From Acipenser ruthenus (taxonomy: Eukaryota > Chordata > Actinopteri > Acipenseriformes > Acipenseridae), in contig NC_081198.1 of assembly GCF_902713425.1 (NCBI RefSeq), forward strand, positions 20,257,188 to 20,321,187: a stretch of DNA of 64,000 nucleotides, in the 5' to 3' direction. A model generated the notes under the pieces. The model was not told the origin of the DNA. It did not search any database and was given only the letters and a program-made list of their open reading frames with translations. Shown here piece after piece: positions 8,887 through 20,685 of the stretch. Made by a program: the position numbers and the translations under genes. The first letter of the stretch is position 1; every line of letters begins with the position of its first letter.

Positions 8887-9352
8887 GGCGACTTGGCCCT
8901 TGCCCGGGGCCCCCCAGCCCGGACGGCACAGGGGGATTCAAAGGTGGGTGCAAAATTTCAAGCACAAGCAGACTCCAAAAAAACAAAACAAAGCAAAAAC
9001 ACACACATAACACCAAAAACAAAACATAAACTGGCGGAGTGCGTCTTACAAATAGTCATGCCAAGCTGCTATGCTGTGCAAGGTGCCTTGGGTAACTACA
9101 ACTGTGCCTCGCTGGCTGGCTAAGAAGGACCTGGCATAGGGACATGTTCCACCACACTTGTCTGGTTAGCTGCATGCTCCCAGGAAACAAACTGCTGCTG
9201 TCTACATCATCACCACATGTGAAAGAGAGAGGAAAAAAAGAAGTAAAACGGCGGGAAAACTTGCATCAACACTGGCACTCTCCCTCCAGCAGGGGTAGAC
9301 AAAATGCTCACAGGAGAGATCCAGATCTGACTTTGACCAACGTTAGAGAAAG
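8887..9352 (-). promoter_or_regulatory. U2 spacer 2 (short type)
   Basis: This is the promoter of the U2 remnant at 8854-8886 and the 3' flank of the remnant at 9353. Compared with spacer 1 it lacks about 50 bp between the putative proximal and distal promoter elements (the CTTCCAGAGGGG segment) and nearly all of the GAAA tract, keeping only a short purine run at 9222-9243. The 3' box is at 9326-9341. Confidence 0.75.
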
Positions 9353-9501
9353 GTGTGCAACGTTCCCGGAGGTACTGCAATACCGGGCTGATGCGTGGAG
9401 TGGACGGAGCAAGCCCCTGTTCCATCTCCCGATTCCAAAAATCAATTTAATATATGGTCCCCTGATAGGGGACGTATCAGATATTAAACTGATAAGAACA
9501 G
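9353..9501 (-). pseudogene. RNU2: U2 3' remnant (nt 40-188) after LINE B2
   Basis: The sequence matches the remnant beside B1 (3482-3630), including the GTTGCACAC 3' end. It adjoins the B2 tail. Confidence 0.9.
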
Positions 9502-9711
9502 CTTTTTTATTATTGTATTAATTAAATATTCACAATACCGTATCAGTTACAATACCCTCTAGACAAATCAGCACATATCAAATCACAATTCATTTCCATA
9601 TATCCTTTTATATTACTAAATACGGACATATTACATAATTATACATACATTCCATCCACATAGTTCCAAAACATTTTGTACAGGCAAGTGTATGTCCTTA
9701 AAGAACATCCT

Positions 9712-12700
9712 TCACCCTGACCCCATGAAACCACACCCAGACCCATCAGCCAGCCCGGTGACCCAATCCATCCCATCTTCCCATTGTTCCAGATGCCATT
9801 CCATCTTCACCTTCTCCAGGTCTCCAGCAGACACATCTTGCAATACATAATCTTTCACAATAGACAGCGCAAGTTGTTTTGTTTCAATTAGTCAAAAGTT
9901 TATTTTGCAGCACCAACAAGTTCCTTACTTTCCAGATTGCATCCTTTACACAGGTAATCACAACCCATATTTTGAACCAAAGTCCTTTGGGAAAAACTTT
10001 TTTACTTATCCCGTTGAGCACCATCATATCATCCAAGATATTACTATCCAGAAACAGGTCAGTGAAACCTACTACTTCTCTCCATAGATCTGTTGCAAAA
10101 TGGCATTCTCGAAACAAATGCAGGCATGTCTCCTCCGCCCCACAGCCCTCTCTGGGGCAGGTTCTTGAGAGATTCCTTGCATTCAACATTACTCTCACAC
10201 GCAGGATATCATGGGCCACCAGCCAGGACAGGTCACGATGCCGGTTTACTAGGCCAGGATGGGCCACGTTCCTCCACACCCCCTTTGGGTCGGCAACAAT
10301 AGCACCCTTGACTGGACACATTTGTTCCCTCCTGTACAAAAACAGATTTTTTTTTATTATTTAAAAACACATTCTTCCCACACTTCTCCATATCTCAGTC
10401 TTTTAATAATCTTTTAATAATTGCATAGTGATACAGTATCTCAAACTCAGTGGGAACAGTCAATGAGATATTAATTATTTTCAGACTCCTGAGATACAAT
10501 CCCAAAAAAAACCTAACAAAAAATGCCCCCTTACAGACTCCATTTACGCACATATCAAAATGAAGACATACATACTTAATCATTAAAAACATGAATATAT
10601 CTGGCAACCCTTTACCGCCCTTTATCTTCCCTTTACCCACAATCTCCCTTCTCAATCTCTCCCATTTTGATCCCCAGAAGAACTGGAACAGCTCTCTCCT
10701 GAGAACACAAACCGTCTGCTTGGCTGGAGGAAAAATCATAGAGGTATACAACAAAATAGGCAAAATGACAGCTTTTAACAATCAGAACCTTCCCTTCCAG
10801 TGTGAGGTTCCGCAACTTCCAGTATCCCAACTTCTTGACCTTTCCACCCACCTCCTCACAATTCTTAGTTCCATCACCTACAGCCCCAAAATTGACCCCC
10901 AATATTTTAATACAGTCTCTCTTTACATTTAAGTCCTTCCCGACCGCCGTATCCCACTTCCCATAAAACATAATTTCACTCTTCTCTTTGTTTAGCTTGG
11001 ACCCAGAAGCCTTACAAAATTGTTCTGTTATAGCTAAAACTTTACTCACAGATGGTTCGTCAACACAAACAACATTCACATCGTCCATGTAAAGGGCACA
11101 CTTGACTTCCATCCCCCCACTCCCTGGGATTCTAAAACCAGTGATATTTTTCTCCTTTCTCAGAACCTGCGCTAGAGGTTCCATACAGCATATAAACAGT
11201 AAGGGGGATAACGGACACCCTTGCCTAACACCACAGTTTATTCCAACTGTTTTTGACAAAACCCCATTTATCAATATCCTGCTCTCAATCCCTTTGTACA
11301 GCAGACTCACACAGGCTAGAAACCTCTCCAGAAACCCCATCTTTAGCAGAATATGAAACATAAACTGGTGCGAGATCCGATCGTAAGCCTTATCCAAATC
11401 TAAATTTAATAAACAGATCCTCATATTTCTGTCTCTCGCGTAACAGATGGTGTCACGAATCATTACCAGACTGTCCGTGATCCTCCTTCCAGGCACAGCA
11501 CAGGTCTGATCCGGGTCTATCACTTCCTCTAATACATTTTTCATCCTAAGAGTTAAAATCTTACTAAATTTTAAAATCCACATTCAATAGACCAATAGGC
11601 CTCCAATTCTTCAAATCTTGTTTATCGTTTTTTTTTAAATCAAAGAATTATCCCTTGTCTGAAACTTTCAGGCAAGATCTCTTGTTTCCCAAACTCTCTT
11701 TAAAAACCAACAGAATATCCTTTGCTATAATATCCCAGAATTTCAAATAAAACCCCAAAGGAAGTCCATCACTCCCTGGGTCCTTCCCTCTTTTAGAACT
11801 TTTCATTGCCTTCCCCACCTCCTCTAGAGTTAAATCTTCCTCCAGGTGTTTCCCATTAACCACTTTCCCCTCCAAGGCCCTCTCCAGCTCCTCCATTTTA
11901 TCTTTCTCCACCTCTCTCCCCATATAGTTCTTTATAAAACCCCTCAGCCACACCCAACTCATCTCCTCAGTAGTTGAGACCACAACACCATCCTTCTTCA
12001 ACCCTCCCATTGTTTTGCTCCCCTCAACAACCTTTTTGTAAAAGAAACGAGAACATGTTTCATTTTCTTCCAACACCTTAACCCGACTCTGGAATGATTT
12101 TTTTACGTTCTCTCTCAAAAATGTCTTTTAATTATTTTTTTTTACCTGATTTATTTCTTCATTAAAGTCAAAACCCCTCTCCCTCAATCAATAATATTGG
12201 TTTAATCTTTTACTTAACCCTCCAATTTTCCTCTTTTCCTTTCCAGCCTTCCTCTTGCCCACCATAATAAAGAATTCTTTAATCCTTTTTTTAACTTCTT
12301 CCCACCACTGCCCTTCTGTTTCAAAACACCCCTTCAGAGATCTCCATTCCTCATACCTCACCTGGAATAAGGCTTCTATAGCCTTATCCTCTAACAGTGA
12401 AATATTTAGCTTCCACACACCCTTCCCCAAAGTGACACATGCAACCAAATCAATTTTTACATTTAAAACCAAGTGATCCGAAAAGAAGACTGGACTCACT
12501 GCCGACTCACAAAAACAGTCAATTCTCGAACTTTGTGTTCCATTATCCCTCACCCATGTGAACCCCTTATCATCAGGCTTGTGCTTACGAAATAAATCAA
12601 TCAATTTAAAATCTTTAACAATCTCGTTTAGTACCAGCGAGGATTTATCCAATTTGAAGCCATCCTTTATAGGTGCTTTCTCCTCCTTCCTAAGAACACA

Positions 12701-13130
12701 ATTAAAATCACCTGCTAATACCGCTGTTTTATTCCTCACTAAAACACCTCTTAAATCATTGAATAACTCAGTTCGCTCATGTACATTTGGTGATGCATAT
12801 ACATTAACAAAAACACAATCTTTCCCCATATAACAAATGTCTACTTTTAAAAGTCTCCCAGACTTCACCACAGTACTCCCTTTCACCACCAAATTCCTAT
12901 TTTTAATTAAAATGGCTACCCCATCAGATTTATTTTCATCAGACCACTCCAAAAGGATGGCCCATATTTCCTTTTTTTCCATGTCCAAATAATTCTCCTT
13001 TAAAAGGAAAACCACAGTCCTGTAACATAAACACATCAAAATTCTGACTGCCTAAAAAGGACAAAACAGCCTCACCCCTCAAGCTGCTCTTCATACTCCT
13101 TACATTTATAGTAGCCACTGAAAGCACCAT
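9712..13130 (-). pseudogene. LINE B2 ORF2, frameshifted
   Basis: The minus-strand pieces match B1 (13130-12939, 13039-12188, 12118-11648, 11583-10633, 10781-10395, 10339-9884 and a tail to 9712) with the same frame changes. The YMDD box is at 11080-11091. It reads KDPGSDG at the RT start, as do B3-B5. Confidence 0.88.
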
Positions 13131-13246
13131 AATAAAAATAAATAAACATCCATTTTAAATCCTGTTCTTTCACAGGATAGTCCTCTCTTTCTGAACCTGA
13201 GGGGGAAGACACACCCTCAACCCCAACATCACAACACACCACCCCA

Positions 13247-14479
13247 TCATCCTGAGTCACAATAATTTTTTTTCTGATCAGTTTCCTCAAAAGAATCATA
13301 TTTCCTTTTTGTTGAATTTTCCAGTTCCTTCATTTCAAAGTCCCTGCTTTCATCCTCGCTCCCCAATGAGGACTCCAAACATAGCAATGAATCACTTGCA
13401 GTACTACAAGGACTGCTGGGAATTATGCACCCCTCCTGCTGCAACTCTCCACCAGCCAGCGCCCTACCAGGCCCCGCCTCTGGCTTCTCACTTTCAGCTG
13501 CACCTGTTTCATCCTCAATTACCTTCTGCCCCTCAAGACCAATCACCTTAGCATTCCCCAAATTTGAATCTGACTCCACCCTATCCTCTTCCACCTCCTC
13601 ACCTGATGAAGACACAACCAAATCCTCAACCAAACACCCTTTCAAAACGACTTTGTCCTTGTCCTGAACCTCTTTCCCTACATCCTCAGTATTACTTTTT
13701 TCCCCAACCTCACCATCTTTAACCACCGCCACACCTGCATTGTTGTAATCCTCTTTCAACATGTTAACATATGATTTGGGGCAGTTCCTAAACAAATGAG
13801 ATGTTTCACCGCACAAATTGCACTTCCTTTTATTCGTACATTCAGCCTAGACATGGCCGACACCCCTACACTTTTTGCATATTATCTGTTTACAAGCCTC
13901 ACAAAGGTGCCCCATTTCTCCACAGTTTCTACACAACTTTGGCTGACCCTGATAGTATACCAGCCCTCTATTTTCACCAAGCACAATAGTCTGAGGAATA
14001 TGCTCCAAACCGCCATACCCCCCCCCATAGTCTGGTCTCTGTACTACTGGAATCTTCCAGGAACAAGTCCAAATCCCCTCTGCATCCATCACATTCACAG
14101 GTGACCCTTTAACTGTACAAAAACGCGCTAACCAAGTAGCCACATCCTCTGCTTCCACTAGCTCATTGAACATCTTTACAAACACAGTTTTCACCCCAGT
14201 GTAACTTAACCTCTCTACATTAAACTCACTCAACAAACCCTCATATCTCTCTTCCTCATACCTTCTCCAAAAATATTCCATGACAGAAGAACTCACATCC
14301 CACCCCCTCCCTCCTGGAAGATTAATAAGACAAAAGATATCACCAGGCTTAAGGCCCAGCTCTTTCTGTAAAACCCCCTTGGAAAAATCAGTTCTAGTGA
14401 CCTCTAAACGCTCACTTTCTTTCAAACAAAACCTAGCACAATGGTCCCTCCGCACCCCTACCCTAGTAGCGGCCATCAC
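13247..14479 (-). pseudogene. LINE B2 ORF1 with a private stop
   Basis: It has the same 410-codon layout as B1 ORF1, but a TAT to TAG change at 13846-13848 stops the frame in the second zinc knuckle, just after RGVGHV. The other four B copies keep Tyr here. The first knuckle is whole and the third is downstream of the stop. Confidence 0.9.
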
Positions 14480-14723
14480 CGCAAAATTAGAAGAAAAAAA
14501 ACGCCACCAAAAAAAGATAAGCCCCCGAAGGGACTTACCCCCCCAGCTTCCTTCCTCTGTCCTGTCCTACTCTCTCCTCACAGCAACAGCAAAGAACCAA
14601 ACCAGAACCTGGGGGAACAAAACAAAAAAAATTATATAACACAAAAATATACAATTTTCAAATAAGTTTCCGCAACCAAATGCTATCGCTTCCAACCAAG
14701 AGATTCCCCACACGCAGGTACTT

Positions 14724-14756
14724 CACTTGATCTGAGCCAAGAGGCCGAGAAGCGAT
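14724..14756 (-). pseudogene. RNU2: U2 5' remnant (nt 1-33) before LINE B2
   Basis: Identical in content to the remnant before B1. The junction is again GATCAAGTG followed by AAGTACCTG. Confidence 0.9.
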
Positions 14757-15222
14757 GGCGACTTGGCCCTTGCCCGGGGCCCCCCAGCCCGGACGGCACA
14801 GGGGGATTCAAAGGTGGGTGCAAAATTTCAAGCACAAGCAGACTCCAAAAAAACAAAACAAAGCAAAAACACACACATAACACCAAAAACAAAACATAAA
14901 CTGGCGGAGTGCGTCTTACAAATAGTCATGCCAAGCTGCTATGCTGTGCAAGGTGCCTTGGGTAACTACAACTGTGCCTCGCTGGCTGGCTAAGAAGGAC
15001 CTGGCATAGGGACATGTTCCACCACACTTGTCTGGTTAGCTGCATGCTCCCAGGAAACAAACTGCTGCTGTCTACATCATCACCACATGTGAAAGAGAGA
15101 GGAAAAAAAGAAGTAAAACGGCGGGAAAACTTGCATCAACACTGGCACTCTCCCTCCAGCAGGGGTAGACAAAATGCTCACAGGAGAGATCCAGATCTGA
15201 CTTTGACCAACGTTAGAGAAAG
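14757..15222 (-). promoter_or_regulatory. U2 spacer 3 (short type)
   Basis: Short spacer like spacer 2, with a brief purine run at about 15092-15113. It carries the promoter for the U2 remnant of B2 and the 3' flank of the remnant next to C1. Confidence 0.75.
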
Positions 15223-15372
15223 GTGTGCACTGTTCGCGGAGGTACTGCAATACCGGGCCGATGCGTGGAGTGGACGGAGCAAGCCCCTGTTCCATCTCCC
15301 GATTCCAAAAATCAATTTAATATATGGTCCCCTGATAGGGAACGTATCAGATATTAAACTGATAAGAACAGA
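15223..15372 (-). pseudogene. RNU2: U2 3' remnant (nt 39-188) after LINE C1
   Basis: It starts at TCTGTTC, one base earlier in U2 than the remnants beside B. It has its own changes: GTTCCC in stem IIa, and CCGCGAACAGTGCAC at the 3' end, which weakens the stem IV pairing. It has drifted away from a functional U2. The same variant sits beside C2, C3 and C4. Confidence 0.9.
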
Positions 15373-15547
15373 TTTTTTTTATTATAAAAATTCCACACAT
15401 TTATTATACAAACAATTTTCCAAATATATAGTCACATACATCAATAATTACAATATAAACAAACCCTTCCACCTTTCTCTTGCTGAATTATACCCCCATT
15501 TCAACACATCCCTTTTAACTCTACCCCTTATGTCACTACACACACTT

Positions 15548-17860
15548 TCAATTATTACCTCCCCTTTTATCTCTGTTATTTTTAATCAGTTTATTTCTAC
15601 ATTCCCATAATTCAACCTTAATTAAACTGAGAATTAACCATAACAGCCATTGTTTTGTTTTTGTGGCACTCTTCACAAACCCTTTCAATATTACATCGTA
15701 TGACAGCTTCGTTCCTGGTACCACCTTGTCTATGATCACTCTGGTTTTATTCCATACTGTTGCTGCAAATGGACATTCCCAAAACACATGTTCCTGTGTT
15801 TCTTCCACAAAACATGTTCCCCTAGGACAAAAAGCATTTCTGGTCAGTTTATGTCTGAATAACACCTCCCTTACAGCCATCCTGTTATGAAGCATCATCC
15901 AATTTAAATCTTTTAGGTTATTATCTAGCCCCTTTGGCTGAATATTTCCCCAAGTCTCAGGGGTCACTGAACTGTATTCGTTATTATAAAATACTTTCAC
16001 AGATTTCTTTATACAGTTCTTTATGCTCTGTGCAGATCTCTACCTCTTTACAGACTGGATTCTGCTTCAGCCACTTCACCGCATGTTGATAATGTCCTGG
16101 TAATTGCTCCGCTCTTGGTCCCATGTTATTTATTTTAACAAAATGTCTCATTGTAAATGAAAACCATAATCTAACAAAAAACTGAAAATTATGTTTAAAT
16201 TCACCTTGCAAAGCTTTACATAAATTTGCCACAAATAAACAATCTAATTTCACAGGAATGTGAGGAACATCCCTCCCTCCTTTCTCCACAGCCTTATACA
16301 TCTCCCCTCTCTTGATGTACTCATATTTCCCTCCCCACATAAACTCAAATCATACGAATAACACTTCTCCTATATCTTGGAGGCAACGGATATACATACG
16401 CTAGGTACAACAGAGAAGGTAACACATCTGTTTTTAGAACCAACACCTTCCCCATATAGGTCAGTTTCCTTGCTTTCCACATATTTAACTTTTTATTCAT
16501 TTTAACAATTTTGTCTGCCCAATTCTTTAAATCACTACCCCTTTGATAGAAATTAACCCCTAATCTTTAAATCCCATCTGAAACTATGTTCAATCCCAAA
16601 GGTGTTTCCTTCCTGTTTTCCCAAGCTCCCAAGAACATGACTTTTGTTTTACTCAAGTTTACCTTTGAACCTGATGCTAAAGAAAACAAGTCCATTAACT
16701 GAAATGCTCTCCTTATATCATTATCAGACTCTAAGTATAAACTTGTGTCATCTGCATACTGTGCAATTTTTAATTCCACACCCCCACTCCCTGGAATAAT
16801 TAACCCCTTCACTCCCTTATCTGCTCTCAGTGCTGCAGCGTAAGGTTCCATGAACAATACATAAAGTAAGGGGGATAGCGGACACCCCTGTCTCACCCCC
16901 GACCTTTGTTGAATTAGCTTCCCCAAGTGCCCATTCACATTGACTTTACTCACTACATCTTTATACATTATTCCTAACCGTTTGATTAAATGACACCCAA
17001 AACCTAACCTCTCCAAAATTCTAAATAAAAACCGGTGGTTGACCCTATCAAATGCCTTTTCTTGATCAAGGCTCACTAAAATTAATGGAATATTCCTGTC
17101 CTGTACCCACCAAATTACATCTCTAGTCAATTGCAAATTCCATTGCGCTGATCTTCCCACTACCCCACATGTCTGGTCTTTATGTACAATGAAACCCATC
17201 ACCCCCCTTAACCTATTAGTTACTGTCTTTGCTAAAATTTTATAATCCACATTTAATAAGGTCACAGGCCTCCAGTTTTTCAAATCCTTAATGTCCCCCT
17301 TTTTATATAATAAAGAATTAATCCCTTCCTTCATTGATTTTGACAATTCTCCTCTGTCAAACACTTCCTTTATTACCTCTTTAAACACTGGACCAATAAT
17401 GTCCTAGAAAGCCCAATAAAACTCTCTAGGCAGTCCATCTGACCCTGGCCCTTTATTGTTTTTCATCTCATTTACAGCTGCTGTTAACTCGCTCAACTCA
17501 ATAACCTTCTCCAATTCAATTTTACTCTTTTCCGGCACTCTAGATCCCAAATTATTTAAAAATGTATCTCCTGCTTTATCATCTATTTTCCTTTCTGAAA
17601 ACAACTCCTCATAAAAATAACTTGCACTATCTACCATAGACTCATTATCCGATACCTCCCTTCCATCTTTATCTCTTAATGCCTCAATCATTCTTTTCTT
17701 TTGTTTCTCCCTCATAGGCTTGAAAAACTGATGACAACATTTTTCATTAGTCTCATAAAAGACTAGTTGGCTTCTAAACATGAATTTAGCAACTCTGTTA
17801 CTATAAATCTCCTTTAACCTCTCCTTACAAAAACTATACTGCTCCCAATCCATATTCCCC
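15548..17860 (-). pseudogene. LINE C1 ORF2: reverse transcriptase and C-terminus, no endonuclease
   Basis: Minus-strand pieces: 17860-17404 (NMDWEQYSFCKERL, region before RT, ending GPGSDGLPREFYWAF at a TAG); 17388-16567 (LVSLDQEKAFDRV, GVRQGCPLSPLLYV, YADD at 16747-16758); an unlisted in-frame continuation about 16564-16345 (RLGVNFYQRG, then KLTYMGKVLVLKT) after a TAA; 16340-15984; and 16000-15548, with CPRGTCFVEETQEHVFWEC, the C-terminal Cys/His motif. Two in-frame stops and two frameshifts are visible. The two aspartates of YADD and the Asp of LDQEKAFD are intact. The endonuclease half is absent. Confidence 0.88.
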
Positions 17861-18441
17861 TGTGGCAATGCGCCCCGCCCCTGTGTGCATTTGTGTGTTG
17901 TGTTGTATGGTGCGTGTGGTAATGTTGGTGTATAGTCATTGGTACACGGGATATAAACGGGTCTGTGTTTCACGTGTATTTAAAAATGTATAATTGTATT
18001 TAGGCACGGGATTGCACATCACTGCACATGCATTTAAAGTAAGTAATATGCGCGCACGAGGTTGTACGTAATTCATTCACGTGCTGGGATTCAAGTGAAT
18101 AATTAATTAGTAATTGAATCCCAGCACAACAGTATAAACAGATGCACGTTTCATTCACTCGGGGTGGTGTGTTCGGTGAGTGGAGAACGGGATTGGAGAT
18201 GGAAGTAATTGTTAAGAATAGAAGCTCACCGTGTTTGTCTGTGTAGTCCGTTTTGTTTGTCTCTTTATTTTGGCGTGAAGTGCCGTGTCCTGTGTTTTGT
18301 GTTCAACCCTTTTATTTTCTGTTCTGTGTAGTTATTAAATGCTGAGCGAAAGCATTCTCAGCTTCACCAAACTCTGCATCTCTCTCTGTTTATTTTCCTG
18401 TTTCTGGTCTGATGCCACCCACTCCGGCCGTCTTTGTGACA
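17861..18441 (+). repeat. 5' LTR of the nested element (C1)
   Basis: This 581 bp LTR begins TGTGGCAATGCGCC and ends TTTGTGACA. A perfect 14 bp inverted repeat (GTGCTGGGATTCAA at 18081-18094, complement at 18114-18127) forms a potential hairpin with a 19-nt loop. A TATA-like AGTATAAACA follows at about 18130, the likely transcription start region. Its left neighbour is LINE C ORF2 sequence. Confidence 0.88.
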
Positions 18442-18557
18442 CGTGGTGTCAGAACCGGGACGACAGCGCCTCCAGGACTCAGGCCAGAGCAGGAACCGCA
18501 TTTTTTGGGGGAAAAAAAAAAATTGATTACAAAAATATATATATATAAATAAATAAA

Positions 18558-20685
18558 ATGGGATGGAAGGAGGATAAAGAGGTGAAGGACAGGGAGGAGG
18601 AGTGCCGCCTAAGGGCCTGAGTGGGAGGAGCCCGAGCGTCCTACGCCTGAGTGGGAGGAGCCCGAGCGTCCTAAGCTCAAGAGGGGGGAGTCGGTGCGTC
18701 CACAGCCCAAAAGGGAGGAGTCGGTGCGTCCACAGCCCAAAAGGGAGGAGTCGGTGTGTCCACAGCCCGAAGAGAGGGAAGTCGGGGCTTCCACAGCCCT
18801 AGGACCCAAGCTGCCAGCAGAGGGAGAATGCCTGCTGGTTCCACCTCCACCAGCAGAAGAACAATGCCTGCTGTCCCCATCTACACCAGCAGAGGAACAA
18901 GGCCTGCTGTCCCAGTGTCCACCAGCAGAGGAAGCATGCCTGTTGGTTCACCTGCTGCTGCCGTCCCAAGAGCCAGAAGGGGAGGAGTTACAAGCTCAAC
19001 CCCCTGAATTTTTCTGGGGGGGGGAGAAGGGCAGGATGCTGGTGTCCCCCAGTAGCCTCTATTTATGCTGCTGAAGGGAGCATGGCACACACCAGCCCAG
19101 CCGCTACAGCAGAGGGAGCCAGCACAGCCACAGCCTCCCTCTGAGTGGCCAGCATCCGCCCCATCGCCACTGCCGCCACACCAGTCCCCTGCAAGAGAGG
19201 CAGAGCCACACCAGTCCCCTGCAAGAGAGGCAGAGCCACACCAGTCCCCTGCAACGTCAGGAGACTACACGCTGCTCCCCACCTCCATCGTCAGGAGACT
19301 ACACGCTGCTCCCACCTCCACCGCTTCCGCCACTAGGAGCAGAGCAGCAGGAGCTGCCTCTGCCTCCACCACTGCCAGGAGCTGAGCAGCAGGAGCTGCC
19401 TCTGCCTCCGCCACCTCCACCGGCAGGAGCAGAGCAGCAGGAGCTGCCTCTGCCTCCGCCATATCCACCAGCAGAGGGTGAATGCCTGCTGGGTCCCTGT
19501 CCACCAGCAGAGGGTGAATACCTGCTGGGTTCCCGTCCACCAGCAGAGGATGAATACCTGCTGGTATCACTTCCCCCACCAGCAGAGGATGAATACCTGC
19601 TGGTATCACTTCCCCCACCAGCAGAGGATGAATGCCTGCTGGTATCACTTTCCCCACCATCACGAGGAGAGCAGCGGGAGCTGCCTCTGCCTCCATCACC
19701 ATCAGGGGGAGAGTAGCAGGAGCTGCCTCTCCCTTCACCAGAAGGATCAGGATTAGATGCTGGCGGTCCTCGGCAGCCCTTACATAGGCTGCTGAGGGAA
19801 GCACGGGGAAGAACCGCCCGGCCGCAGAGGTCGAGAAGAGGGCCAACACCCGCACCCCAGCTTGTCCTGACTCCCTGCCTCGCTTCGCCCAAGGATGCCT
19901 GCCACGCTTCGCCCAAGGATGCCTGCCACGCTTCGCCCAAGGATGCCTGCCACGCTTCGCCCAAGGATGCCTGCCATGCTTCGCCCAAGGATGCCTGCCA
20001 CGCTTCGCCCGGGGTTGCCAGCCACTCCGCATCGCCTGGGGTTTCCAGCCGCTCCACATCGCCTGGGATTTCCAGCCGCTCCGCATCGCCTGGGGTTGCC
20101 AGCCGCTCCGCATCGCCTGGGGTTGCCAGCCGCTCCGCATCGCCTGGGGTTGCCAGCCGCTCCGCATCGCCTGGGGCTGCCAGTTGCTCCGCATCGCAGC
20201 AGGAAGTACTGTGGCCGGAACCCCACCAAGGGGAGCTGCTGGCCACGAAGAAGGTGGGGGAGGTCAGGAGACCTGCTCCCACTGCAGCAGTTTCGCTGCC
20301 GGAGATCGTGGGGGAGGTCCGGAGACCTGCTCCCACTGCAGCAGTTTCGCTGCCGGAGATCGTGGGGTAGGTCTGGAGACCTGCTCCCACTGCAGCTTCT
20401 TCGCTACCGGAAGTACTGTGGTCGGAGCCCCACAAAGGGGAGCTACCAGCTACGAAGAAAAGGGGAGAGGTCAGGAGACCAGCATCCCCCGCAGCAATTT
20501 CGCTGCAGGAGTGGACCAGCATGCTGTCAGCCATGCCACTACCAGCAGGGGTGCTGACAGCATTGCCAGCCATGGGCCCACTGAAGCCTCCCTTCCCAGC
20601 CCGAGACTTTGTTCTGGACTGCTGGGTTTTTAAGGGGGGGAGGTGGCCGTTGAGGCCATGTGTGCTGCGCACAAGGGGGGGTATA
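18558..20685 (+). repeat. Minisatellite-rich internal region of the nested LTR element (C1)
   Basis: Several tandem families are visible: 30 bp units around GTCCACAGCCCAAAAGGGAG (about 18685-18770); three 30 bp units around CCACACCAGTCCCCTGC (19166-19255); about 39 bp units around CCACCAGCAGAGGATGAATA (19463-19650); six 24 bp units CGCTTCGCCCAAGGATGCC (19881-20024); seven 27 bp units GCTCCGCATCGCCTGGGG (20022-20198); and three units of about 60 bp around GACCTGCTCCCACTGCAGC (20250-20400). Long open frames on both strands here are by-products of the repeats. No known protein domain is seen. Confidence 0.85.

Larger units (their letters stand above)
9502..14723 (-). mobile_element. LINE element B, copy 2
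   Basis: It is nearly identical to B1 at 5,222 bp, with the same ORF2 breaks and the same junctions. B1 and B2 lie 5,871 bp apart with no C element between them, which is the only such place in the window. Private differences include a nonsense change in ORF1 and a 1 bp shorter A-rich run near 14627. Confidence 0.9.

Noticed and set aside
19881-20198. Regular 24 and 27 bp repeats as a possible CRISPR array
   Set aside because: Units are directly adjacent with no unique spacers, and the context is a vertebrate retroelement.
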